A DNA stretch of 64,000 nt from Methylotenera_A sp963701715 (lineage in GTDB: Bacteria > Pseudomonadota > Gammaproteobacteria > Burkholderiales > Methylophilaceae). This document shows, one piece after another, positions 17,778 to 26,162 of this stretch. The DNA is taken from the NCBI GenBank assembly GCA_963701715.1, contig CAVPAX010000004.1:1-64000 (forward strand), written 5' to 3'. Numbering within the stretch: position 1 is the first letter of the stretch; each line of letters opens with the position of its first letter. The notes under the pieces are model-generated. The model was given only the letters and a program-made list of their open reading frames with translations. It did not search any database and had not been told where the DNA came from. Position numbers and translations under genes: made by a program.

Positions 17778-17880
17778 GCTTGGTTTAGAACTTAGCGTCG
17801 GCTTCCTGTTGGATGTCGACGTAAGTTGTTCACAAATAATAAGCGCCTAAGTGACTAGGCGAGACTGAAGAGGAGCTATA

Positions 17881-18927
17881 GTGGAAAACCCTAGTGATTA
17901 CTTTGATGGTTGGATGAAAATGCAACAACAGGCTTTTAATGTGTTGCGAGAACAGGCGCTCCAGATGCAATCCTTCTACCAAAATGCTTCTGCAGATAGA
18001 GACAACCCTTTTAACAATTGGAGTAAGGCAGTGTTTCAGGCTTTTCCTGTCGGTGCAGACGCGAATTTAGCCAAAGACACCTTCAGTAAAACCCTCTATG
18101 GTAACGAAGCCATGCAAAAACTATTTGAACTATGGCAGCCTTTGTTAAATGCAATTCGAGATAAAACCATAGATCCAGCCAGTTACAGTGATTTAACTGA
18201 CCCAACCAAGATCAAGCAAGTTGTCGATAAATTGTTTAACTTTGATCTAGACGCCATGAATCAGCTTCAAAAAAATGCGTCTCAATACGCAGATCTATAT
18301 CAGCAATTCGGTAAGCCATGGACTGACGCTGCTAAATCACAGTCCAGCAACTTTATGCAGGGCAATTTCACACCGAGTGATTTACAGCCTGAAGCATGGC
18401 TTATACAAATGAAGGCTTTGTACAGCATCTTTGAAAACGCTACTGGTAAAGTGTTTAGCGCGCCAGCGGTAGGCAAAGACCGCGAAAAAATGGAATTACT
18501 ATCAAAATGTGCCAAGGCCATGTCTACTTTCGCCGCTAACAATATTGAGTATCAGCAAATGATGCAGGCAACAGGACAAGAAGCCATGCAAGATGTAGTC
18601 AAGGCGCTTGCTGCAAAGATTGAAGCAGGAGAAAAATTTGAACAGTTTGATGAGTTTTTTGCCTTGTGGATAGATACCAACGAAAAAGCATTTTATAAGT
18701 TATTCCAAACCGAAGCTTTCTCACAAAAACGCAATGCCCTGACTAATGCTGGTTTCAACGCACGTAAGCTGTATAACGAAATAGTTGAAAGAGAGCTCGT
18801 TGAGTTACCTATTGCTCGCCGCTCCGAAATGGATGAGGTATACAAAATCATCTACGAACTACGCAAACAAGTGAAAAGCATGGAGTCGACAATTCAAGAA
18901 TTGAAAAATAAGGATCAACAGTCATGA
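17881..18927 (+). CDS. phaE: Class III PHA synthase subunit PhaE
   Basis: A 348-residue PhaE subunit, which pairs with and activates PhaC in class III polyhydroxyalkanoate synthases. The N-terminus (DYFDGWMKMQQQAFNVLREQ) and the conserved C-terminal block (FNARKLYNEIVERELVELPI, then RSEMDEVYKIIYELRKQV) are typical of the family. It ends in a short coiled coil. The start is GTG with GAGGAG 7 bases upstream. Its stop overlaps the phaC start by 4 bases (ATGA), consistent with equal synthesis of the two subunits. Confidence 0.9.
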   Translation: MENPSDYFDGWMKMQQQAFNVLREQALQMQSFYQNASADRDNPFNNWSKAVFQAFPVGADANLAKDTFSKTLYGNEAMQKLFELWQPLLNAIRDKTIDPASYSDLTDPTKIKQVVDKLFNFDLDAMNQLQKNASQYADLYQQFGKPWTDAAKSQSSNFMQGNFTPSDLQPEAWLIQMKALYSIFENATGKVFSAPAVGKDREKMELLSKCAKAMSTFAANNIEYQQMMQATGQEAMQDVVKALAAKIEAGEKFEQFDEFFALWIDTNEKAFYKLFQTEAFSQKRNALTNAGFNARKLYNEIVERELVELPIARRSEMDEVYKIIYELRKQVKSMESTIQELKNKDQQS

Positions 18928-20093
18928 ACAACCCATTTTCAAGTTTCGATGCCAAATCTGTGATGAAGCATCTAGGTGAGCTCAACAGCAAACTGATGAA
19001 AGGCGCTGAACTGCTAACTGACATAAGCGAAGTTGACGTTGGTACGGCACCTAAACAACTCATATATGAGGAAGACAAGTTAAAACTCTATCATTACAAA
19101 CCCACAGATGATAAATCCTGCGGTGTGCCAGTACTTGTAGTCTATGCATTGGTAAATCGTCCGTATATGCTGGATATCCAGCCAGACCGCAGTTTTATTC
19201 GCAACCTGCTTAAACTTGGGCTGGATGTCTATATCATCGACTGGGGTTATCCGACACAGGCTGACCGCTACTTAAGCATGGATGACTACATCAATGGCTA
19301 TATGGATAATTGCGTAGAAGCAGTACGAAAAAATGCAAAGAGTGATAAAGTTAGCTTGATGGGCGTATGTCAAGGCGGGACATTCTCTGCTATTTATTCA
19401 GCGCTACATCCAGAAAAAGTTCAAAACCTGATTACCCTTGTTGCACCGTTTGACTTCTCGACGAATGATGGCCTGCTGTTTCACTGGTCCAAGACTATGG
19501 ATGTAGATGCATTGGTAGATGCTTACGGTGTGGTTCCAGGTAATATCCTCAATGACGGCTTCCTCATGCTTATGCCATTTAATCTAAATATTAAAAAGTA
19601 TGTAGATATGCTGCATGTGATGGAAGACAAAGAAAAGTTGCTGAACTTCTTGCGAATGGAAAAGTGGATTTTTGATAGCCCAGGCCAAGCTGGTGAATGT
19701 CTGCGGCAATTCGTTAAAGACTGTTACCAGGGCAACAAACTTATCAAAGGGAAACTCAAGCTAGGTGGGAAAACCGTTGATTTAAGCAAAATTACGATGC
19801 CAATATTAAATATTTATGCTTCTGCCGATCACCTGGTACCGCCAGCCGCAACCAAGCCATTTAATGACTTGGTAGGCACAGAGGATAAAACCTTATACGA
19901 GTTTCAGGGCGGCCATATCGGTGTATTCGTTGGCTCCCGTTCGCAAAAGGAATTGGCACCAGCTATTTCAAAATGGCTGATAGAGCGAGATGCTCCAGTG
20001 CCTGTTAAAACAACAGCATTACCAAAAAAACCAACTGCCAAACCAGTAATTGCTACTAGACCAAAGGCAGTAAAAAAAGACAACATGCAATAA
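18924..20093 (+). CDS. phaC: Class III PHA synthase catalytic subunit PhaC
   Basis: PhaC polymerises (R)-3-hydroxyacyl-CoA into PHA at the granule surface. The lipase-box-like GVCQGG places the nucleophile at C149. The other triad members are D302 (SADHLVPP) and H331 (GGHIGVFVG). These are the same residue numbers as in the Allochromatium vinosum class III enzyme. The 389-residue protein carries a Lys/Pro/Ala-rich C-terminal extension of about 35 residues beyond the family's usual ~355. It is translationally coupled to phaE and ends before a strong terminator that it shares with convergent phaB. Confidence 0.95.
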   Translation: MNNPFSSFDAKSVMKHLGELNSKLMKGAELLTDISEVDVGTAPKQLIYEEDKLKLYHYKPTDDKSCGVPVLVVYALVNRPYMLDIQPDRSFIRNLLKLGLDVYIIDWGYPTQADRYLSMDDYINGYMDNCVEAVRKNAKSDKVSLMGVCQGGTFSAIYSALHPEKVQNLITLVAPFDFSTNDGLLFHWSKTMDVDALVDAYGVVPGNILNDGFLMLMPFNLNIKKYVDMLHVMEDKEKLLNFLRMEKWIFDSPGQAGECLRQFVKDCYQGNKLIKGKLKLGGKTVDLSKITMPILNIYASADHLVPPAATKPFNDLVGTEDKTLYEFQGGHIGVFVGSRSQKELAPAISKWLIERDAPVPVKTTALPKKPTAKPVIATRPKAVKKDNMQ

Positions 20094-20123
20094 ATCCATG
20101 AAATCTTAGAAATTGATTCAATA

Positions 20124-20156
20124 AAAAAACCCCGCAAGTTATTAGCGGGGTTTTTT
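20124..20156. terminator. Bidirectional terminator between phaC and phaB
   Basis: CCCCGC and GCGGGG form the GC core of a stem flanked by six A and six T residues, with a 9-base loop. It ends both convergent PHA units. Confidence 0.92.
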
Positions 20157-20177
20157 ATTTTATCTGTCTTTATATTA

Positions 20178-20921
20178 TCAGCACATATGTTGACCGCCAT
20201 TGATGGCGATGTTGGCACCTGTAATGAAAGCAGCGTCTTCCGAAGCAAGATATGACACTAGTTTTGCGATTTCCTCTGGCTTGCCTAAGCGACCCACAGG
20301 AATTCCAGAAACAATTTGATCACGTACTTCCTGTTTAATTGCCATGACCATCTCGGTTCCAATATAACCAGGTGAAATAGTGTTTACTGTAATACCCTTA
20401 GCTGCCGTTTCTTGAGCGAGCGCCTTTGTAAACCCATGCATACCAGCTTTTGCAGCTGAATAATTGGTCTGTCCAAACTGGCCTTTCTGACCATTAATTG
20501 AAGACATATTAATGACACGCCCCCACCCGGCTGCCAGCATATCATCAATAACTTGGCGCGTAACATTGAACACACTATTGAGGTTAATATTAAGTACGTC
20601 CATCCAGTTTTCCAATGGCATTTTCTTAAACATACCATCTTTTGTAATACCTGCGTTATTTACCAATACGCTCACAGCGCCAACATCTGCCTTGACTTTC
20701 GCCATCATCTCAATGCATGACTCATAATTTGACACATCGCCCTTGGCAATATGCATATCTCTGCCGGCTGCACGTTCTGCTGTCAACCAAGCCTGAGCTT
20801 TTTCTTCCTCTGGTGCAATGTAATTTGCTACTACGGTAAAGCCATCTGCACAGAGCTGCCTACAGATACAGCTTCCGATACCGCCTGTTCCGCCTGTTAC
20901 CAATGCAATACGCTTACTCAT
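20178..20921 (-). CDS. phaB: Acetoacetyl-CoA reductase
   Basis: PhaB reduces acetoacetyl-CoA to (R)-3-hydroxybutyryl-CoA, normally with NADPH. The 247-residue short-chain dehydrogenase has the nucleotide motif TGGTGGIG (~9-16), the NNAGIT motif, and the catalytic Ser/Tyr/Lys (INMSSINGQKGQFGQTNYSA then AK). The PhaB/FabG group is clear; the phaA neighbour argues for PhaB. It follows phaA by 56 bases on the minus strand, convergent to phaEC. It would be read from the phaA promoter and its operator. Confidence 0.93.
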   Translation of the reverse strand: MSKRIALVTGGTGGIGSCICRQLCADGFTVVANYIAPEEEKAQAWLTAERAAGRDMHIAKGDVSNYESCIEMMAKVKADVGAVSVLVNNAGITKDGMFKKMPLENWMDVLNINLNSVFNVTRQVIDDMLAAGWGRVINMSSINGQKGQFGQTNYSAAKAGMHGFTKALAQETAAKGITVNTISPGYIGTEMVMAIKQEVRDQIVSGIPVGRLGKPEEIAKLVSYLASEDAAFITGANIAINGGQHMC

Positions 20922-20977
20922 GCCACTTCTCCTTGATTGTTATCTTAATTTTAGTACATTTGTCCGCAAAAACTGAC

Positions 20978-22153
20978 TCATCTTTCAACTGCAAGTGCCA
21001 CACCCATGCCGCCACCTATACATAGAGAAGCCAGGCCTTTTTTTGCGTCTCTGCGCAACATTTCATGCAGCAATGAAACCAGCACGCGCGCACCACTGGC
21101 ACCTATCGGATGTCCAATGGCGATTGCGCCGCCATTCACATTGACCTTAGCGGTATCCCAGCCTAGGTCGCGATTCACAGCAATGGCTTGCGCCGCAAAT
21201 GCCTCATTAATTTCCAATAAATCCAAATCTTCAACTTTCCAACCAGCAATTTCCAAACAGCGCTTGCTGGCAGAAACAGGGCCTAAGCCCATGATGCTTG
21301 GATCGATGCCAGTGGAAGCGTAAGATTTAATCGTAGCAAGTGGCTTCAATCCTAGAGATTTTGCCTTACTAGCCGACATAAGCATTACCATGGCTGCACC
21401 ATCGTTAATTCCCGAAGCATTTCCTGCCGTTACCGTGCCCTCTTTGTCGAAAGCTGGACGTAGCCCTGCAAGCATTTCTAAGGTCGTACCATGACGTGGG
21501 TATTCATCAGCATCAACTACAATGTCGCCTTTTTTATTTTTAATAGTGAAAGGCACAATCTCATCAATAAACTTACCTGCTTTCTGCGCTGCCTCAGCTT
21601 TATTTTGTGAGGCACAAGCAAATTCATCCTGCTCTTGCCTGCTGATACCATATTTTTTTCCAACATTCTCTGCCGTTACACCCATATGGTAATCGTTATA
21701 TACGTCCCATAAGCCATCGACAATCATACTATCTATCAGCTTACCGTCACCCATACGCAAACCGTTGCGAGAGCCATTCAATACATGGGGTGATGTGCTC
21801 ATGCTTTCCTGCCCTCCGGCAATCACAATTTCAGCATCGCCGCTTTTAATCGCTTGCGCACCTAGCATTACCGCTTTTAAGCTTGAACCACATACCATAT
21901 TTACAGTCATCGCAGGCACCTCTTTAGGCAAGCCGGCTTTAATTACAGATTGGCGGGCAGGGTTTTGCCCCACCCCAGCCGTTAACACTTGGCCTAAAAT
22001 CACTTCATCGACTTGATTTCCCACCACACCTGTAGTTTCTAGCAAATCACGCAAGACTGTTGCACCCAAGTCTACTGCAGATACGTTATTAAATGCGCCG
22101 CCAAACTTACCTACGGCTGTTCTCTTTGCTGCAACTATCACTACGCTTTCCAT
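20978..22153 (-). CDS. phaA: Acetyl-CoA acetyltransferase (beta-ketothiolase)
   Basis: PhaA condenses two acetyl-CoA (or acetyl-CoA and propionyl-CoA) to supply PhaB. The 391-residue thiolase has the acyl-accepting Cys in VNMVCGSSLKAV (~90), the His in GHPIGASGARV (~348) and the C-terminal Cys in CIGGGMGVALAVER. The start MESVVIVAAKRTAVGKFGG at 22153 has AGGAGA at good spacing; 12 extra upstream codons are not needed. About 100 bases upstream lies an operator-like sequence identical to one at the gntR/citE locus. Confidence 0.94.
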   Translation of the reverse strand: MESVVIVAAKRTAVGKFGGAFNNVSAVDLGATVLRDLLETTGVVGNQVDEVILGQVLTAGVGQNPARQSVIKAGLPKEVPAMTVNMVCGSSLKAVMLGAQAIKSGDAEIVIAGGQESMSTSPHVLNGSRNGLRMGDGKLIDSMIVDGLWDVYNDYHMGVTAENVGKKYGISRQEQDEFACASQNKAEAAQKAGKFIDEIVPFTIKNKKGDIVVDADEYPRHGTTLEMLAGLRPAFDKEGTVTAGNASGINDGAAMVMLMSASKAKSLGLKPLATIKSYASTGIDPSIMGLGPVSASKRCLEIAGWKVEDLDLLEINEAFAAQAIAVNRDLGWDTAKVNVNGGAIAIGHPIGASGARVLVSLLHEMLRRDAKKGLASLCIGGGMGVALAVER

Positions 22154-22237
22154 GATGTTCTCCTGAGTTTTAACTATTTTGTTAAACAAAGTGTAATTCC
22201 AAACTTTCAGAATTAATACTATAACATCAAATTAATC

Positions 22238-22269
22238 TCTTATGTAATATATCTTATATAAGACATAAG
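22238..22269. promoter_or_regulatory. Operator-like inverted repeats upstream of phaA
   Basis: The perfect 12-bp palindrome TCTTATATAAGA (22252-22263) is nested within outer arms CTTATG and CATAAG. Positions 22248-22269 are identical over 22 bp to 36126-36147 in front of the citE/prp operon. On the minus strand, a TTGTAC-17-TAAGAT promoter for phaA would be covered by it, suggesting repression. The binding protein is inferred to be the GntR regulator at 35323-36060. Confidence 0.72.
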
Positions 22270-22654
22270 TTGTACAATTGTAGGTTAATGCTATGTAAAC
22301 AACAGGATTTTTTATAGTTAACGCCGAAGAATTTCATTATGATAAAACTCTTCCGGATCGGCACTTTCTTCTAGGCTTACTGACCTTACAACCGCACAGC
22401 CGTAAATCTACCCTAAATTCCATTATCAGCTTGCTTACCAATAGCTGAATAGTTCTTGTTTTAGGTTGTACAAGCAACTAAAGTTTTTTCGTACTTCATT
22501 TAGAAGGTCTGAGCTACCGAACCCGATTAGCTCAATAACTATAACGCAACCTTGCAAATTTGCGATTACAATCGCGTATGTCGGCTAGTTGAGGAGCCGC
22601 TCACAGACCCGGTTAAAAGATAACAGGGATAATTAACTAACTTGTAACAGCAGG
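22270..22654. other. Intergenic region with no recognised gene
   Basis: About 385 bases between the phaA operator and a minus-strand membrane protein gene. No coding frame, tRNA or clear terminator was seen. A small RNA cannot be excluded. Confidence 0.4.
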
Positions 22655-23080
22655 CTAAATCAAACTTCCAATCACATAGCCAATGACGATACCAGTAATG
22701 AGCGCTATAGTCACGGCACGGTACGTAAGCACATCTTTAGAATATCCACGTTTTATGGCGACAAAAGAAACCAGATAACCGACTGCATTTAGCAACCAGA
22801 TTATGGATAAGCTTAAGACTTTCACCAATATAGGCCCAATGACGGGTATTAGTGTGATGATGCCGAGTATCCATGCGAATAAATGCGAGAGCCCTGCCAG
22901 CAATAACACGCCCGCAGTAACTGCCTTAGCATGCCAGCCGAAATGCCAAGCAGCGAAGATAACTAGCGTTAGCACTATGCTTAACGGCAACATCCATTTC
23001 CATGCACCTCGCTTTGCAGGTGATGTGATCTCTTCCTGGCTGAAGATATGGGTATTGTCAGGTTCTTGTTCTAAGCTCAT
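22655..23080 (-). CDS. Small membrane protein of unknown function
   Basis: A 141-residue protein with a polar N-terminus (~28 residues) and three to four membrane helices (about 30-50, 58-80, 84-108 and 120-141). I do not recognise a family. It begins 24 bases after acnB on the same strand and is probably the last gene of the long gntR-sdh-acnB run. Nothing in the sequence indicates a function. Confidence 0.6.
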   Translation of the reverse strand: MSLEQEPDNTHIFSQEEITSPAKRGAWKWMLPLSIVLTLVIFAAWHFGWHAKAVTAGVLLLAGLSHLFAWILGIITLIPVIGPILVKVLSLSIIWLLNAVGYLVSFVAIKRGYSKDVLTYRAVTIALITGIVIGYVIGSLI

Positions 23081-23104
23081 TTAGCGCTAGAATTAAAGCA
23101 ACCT

Positions 23105-25678
23105 TTACTCTGCCAGTTCAGCAATTGGAATAACCTTCTTCACTTTGTCCGATGCGTTTTTGTATTCAGTCATTTGGTCAAAGTTCAGATATTTGTAAAT
23201 CTCGGCAGTGTTAACGAGTTTATTACCCACAGTTTCCAAGTATTCCTTATGCGTCGGCATGCGGCCAAGTTTGGCGCACACAGCAGCTAACTCGGCTGAC
23301 CCCAAATAAACACGGGCATCACGGCCCATGCGATTATCAAAATTACGTGTGCTGGTCGAAAACACGGTCGCTTTATCCGCCACGCGTGCTTGATTACCCA
23401 TACAAAGACTGCAGCCTGGCACTTCTGTACGCGCGCCTGCGACGCCAAACACTGAATACACCCCTTCTTCGCGTAATTGTGCTTCATCCATACGCGTCGG
23501 TGGGGCTATCCATAAACGCGTGGGGATACCGCCTGAACCTTCCAGCACTCTGGCTGCAGCGCGATAGTGGCCGATGTTGGTCATGCAGCTGCCGATAAAC
23601 ACTTCATCAATCTTGTCGCCAACTACTGCTGACAATGGCTTAATATCATCCGGATCGTTCGGACAAGCCACCAACGGCTCTTTGATTTCATTCAAATCAA
23701 TTTCAATCACATGCGCATATTCGGCATCTACATCTGGCTGCAACAACTCAGGTTTGGCCAGCCACGCCTGCATATTGCTAATGCGACGTTGCAAGGTGCG
23801 CACATCTTGATAACCATTTTCTATCATGTTCTGCATCAAGACAATGTTGGAGTTTAAAAACTCGATTACAGGCTCTTTATTCAACAACACCGTACATCCG
23901 TTGGCAGAACGCTCGGCTGAAGCATCAGCGAACTCGAACGCCTGCTCTACTTTTAGGTCCGGCAACCCTTCGATTTCAAGAATGCGGCCATTGAATACAT
24001 TTTTTTTTCCCTGCTTGCCCACAGTTAGCGTACCTTCTTGAATCGCTGCATACGGAATCGCATTTACCAAATCACGCAGGGTAATACCAGGCTGCATGGT
24101 GCCTTTGAAACGAACCAGCACTGATTCTGGCATATCGAGCGGCATCGCTCCTGTAGCAGCTGCAAAGGCCACTAAACCAGATCCGGCAGGAAAAGAAATG
24201 CCAATTGGGAAACGTGTGTGCGAATCACCGCCCGTACCGACCGTATCCGGCAAAATCATGCGGTTGAGCCACGAGTGAATCACGCCATCACCAGGGCGCA
24301 AGCTCACGCCGCCGCGGCTAGACATAAACTCCGGCAACTCATGTTGCAGTTTAATATCCACAGGTTTTGGATAAGCCGCAGTATGACAAAAACTTTGCAT
24401 AACTAAATCACTGCTAAATCCTAAACACGCCAATTCTTTCAACTCGTCTCGCGTCATACCGCCCGTAGTATCTTGCGAACCCACAGTCGTTGCTTTCGGT
24501 TCGCAATAAGTACCAGGGCGCACACCCTCAACACCGCAAGCTTTACCTACCATTTTTTGTGCGAGCGTGTATCCTTTTCCAGTGTCTTTTACTGGAATCG
24601 CTTTAATAAAAGCCTCTGTCTCAGCTAAACTTAATGCCTTGCGTGCATTTGCTGTTAAGCCACGGCCGATAATCAAAGGAATGCGGCCGCCGGCGCGCAC
24701 TTCATCTGGCATGGTAATAGGACTAAGCTCAAAAGTAGAAATCACTTCGCCTGCTTCATTCAGTATCTTACCTTCGAGCGGCAGAATTGAAATTACATCA
24801 CCGGTTTGCATTTTCGAAACGTCACATTGAATCGGCAACGCACCGGAATCCTCTGCAGTATTAAAGAAAATAGGCGCGATTTTCCCACCAAGAATAACGC
24901 CACCAGTGCGCTTGTTAGGGATGTTTGGAATATCATTGCCCATAAACCATTGCACTGAATTAATTGCTGATTTACGGGATGAGCCTGTACCAACCACATC
25001 GCCCACGTAAGCGAGCGGCAAGCCTTTTTGTTTTAAATTCTCAATGATTCTCAAGCCGTCAGGCATTTTATTCACTAGCATGGCTTTAGCATGCATGGGG
25101 ATATCGGGACGACTCCACGCCTCTTGCGCGGGACTTAAATCATCGGTATTGGTTTCGCCATCTACCTTAAACACCACCATCTTGATTGAACTAGCCAAAA
25201 TTGGTTTACTACTAAACCACTCGGCATTCGCCCATGATTCCATGAGTTTTTTAGCATGCGCGTTACCAGCTTTCATCAAAACATCAACGTCGTGGAATGC
25301 ATCGAACATCAAAATAGTATTAGACAGAGCTTGTACGGAATGTGCTGCCATAGGCGTTTCCAGCAATGCAACAAGAGCCTGCACGTTATAGCCGCCCAGC
25401 ATTGTTCCAAGCAGTTGCACTGCTTTTTCCTGGCCAACTAGAGGTGATTTGACAACTCCTTTAGCAATATCTGCCAAGAATGCGGCTTTCACATATGCTG
25501 CTTGATCCACTCCGGCAGGAATACGGTTTTCCAGCAAATCAAGAAATAACTCAGTCTCTCCGGAAGGAGGATTTTTGAGCAATTCAACTAATGCAGCCAC
25601 CTGTTCTGCTGAAAGTGGTAAAGGTGGGAGATCTTGCGCAGCACGTTCTTTTACATGCGTTTGATAGGCTTTTAACAT
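23105..25678 (-). CDS. acnB: Bifunctional aconitate hydratase 2/2-methylisocitrate dehydratase
   Basis: AcnB interconverts citrate and isocitrate and, in the methylcitrate cycle, hydrates 2-methyl-cis-aconitate to 2-methylisocitrate. The 857-residue protein has the AcnB order: N-terminal HEAT-like domain, swivel domain (~165-380), then the catalytic core. Fe-S cysteines lie in FIGSCMTNIGH and EVPGCSLCMGNQARV. With PrpD (dehydration) and PrpB (lyase) across the locus, it supplies the missing hydration step; no AcnD/PrpF pair is seen. An EF-hand gene lies directly upstream. Confidence 0.96.
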   Translation of the reverse strand: MLKAYQTHVKERAAQDLPPLPLSAEQVAALVELLKNPPSGETELFLDLLENRIPAGVDQAAYVKAAFLADIAKGVVKSPLVGQEKAVQLLGTMLGGYNVQALVALLETPMAAHSVQALSNTILMFDAFHDVDVLMKAGNAHAKKLMESWANAEWFSSKPILASSIKMVVFKVDGETNTDDLSPAQEAWSRPDIPMHAKAMLVNKMPDGLRIIENLKQKGLPLAYVGDVVGTGSSRKSAINSVQWFMGNDIPNIPNKRTGGVILGGKIAPIFFNTAEDSGALPIQCDVSKMQTGDVISILPLEGKILNEAGEVISTFELSPITMPDEVRAGGRIPLIIGRGLTANARKALSLAETEAFIKAIPVKDTGKGYTLAQKMVGKACGVEGVRPGTYCEPKATTVGSQDTTGGMTRDELKELACLGFSSDLVMQSFCHTAAYPKPVDIKLQHELPEFMSSRGGVSLRPGDGVIHSWLNRMILPDTVGTGGDSHTRFPIGISFPAGSGLVAFAAATGAMPLDMPESVLVRFKGTMQPGITLRDLVNAIPYAAIQEGTLTVGKQGKKNVFNGRILEIEGLPDLKVEQAFEFADASAERSANGCTVLLNKEPVIEFLNSNIVLMQNMIENGYQDVRTLQRRISNMQAWLAKPELLQPDVDAEYAHVIEIDLNEIKEPLVACPNDPDDIKPLSAVVGDKIDEVFIGSCMTNIGHYRAAARVLEGSGGIPTRLWIAPPTRMDEAQLREEGVYSVFGVAGARTEVPGCSLCMGNQARVADKATVFSTSTRNFDNRMGRDARVYLGSAELAAVCAKLGRMPTHKEYLETVGNKLVNTAEIYKYLNFDQMTEYKNASDKVKKVIPIAELAE

Positions 25679-25769
25679 GATAATTTAAGGCTCATTTAAT
25701 GAATAACGTAATTATAAACCAGCCTAAATCAACATTCGTTTCACAAATATGAAACTCTAATAATTTAAA

Positions 25770-26102
25770 CTAGTTTGTAGTATTTGAATAAAATTCTTTT
25801 GCAAATGGAACTGGGCAATTCCCCCCTTGCGCCCTAACTTCCCATCTGTCTAACAATGCTTTTTCATAACCCTTGCCGTGTTTGAGCTCTAAGAATGCTC
25901 GCACCTCAAACACATCGGCAAAGCCGTTCTTATCAGTATCCATGAGCGAGATGTTATCTTCAACCGTTGGTCCGGTATAGCTGTTATTGTTGTCAGTTAG
26001 ATAATTTAGCACATCTTCCGCACTGGCTGCGGTTGCTGCCACCACTAAAATAATTATCACAAGCGCCTGTAGAAATCGTATCAATTTTTTGTGTGCGTTC
26101 AT
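25770..26102 (-). CDS. Exported single EF-hand protein
   Basis: A ~110-residue secreted protein. A signal peptide spans ~1-28 (KKLIRFLQALVIIILVVAAT, cut after ASA). One calcium-binding EF loop follows, DTDKNGFADVFE, then two Cys-poor helices. AAGGAT before the ATG at 26102 favours this start over one six codons upstream. It is wedged between fumarase and acnB in a run of central-metabolism genes, where a periplasmic calcium-binding protein is unexpected. It might be an insertion in the operon or separately expressed. Function unknown. Confidence 0.68.
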   Translation of the reverse strand: MNAHKKLIRFLQALVIIILVVAATAASAEDVLNYLTDNNNSYTGPTVEDNISLMDTDKNGFADVFEVRAFLELKHGKGYEKALLDRWEVRAQGGNCPVPFAKEFYSNTTN

Positions 26103-26162
26103 TTTTAATATCCTTGTCATTCTGACTGATATTAGAATAAAAAGTGCAATACCTTCTGTGAT

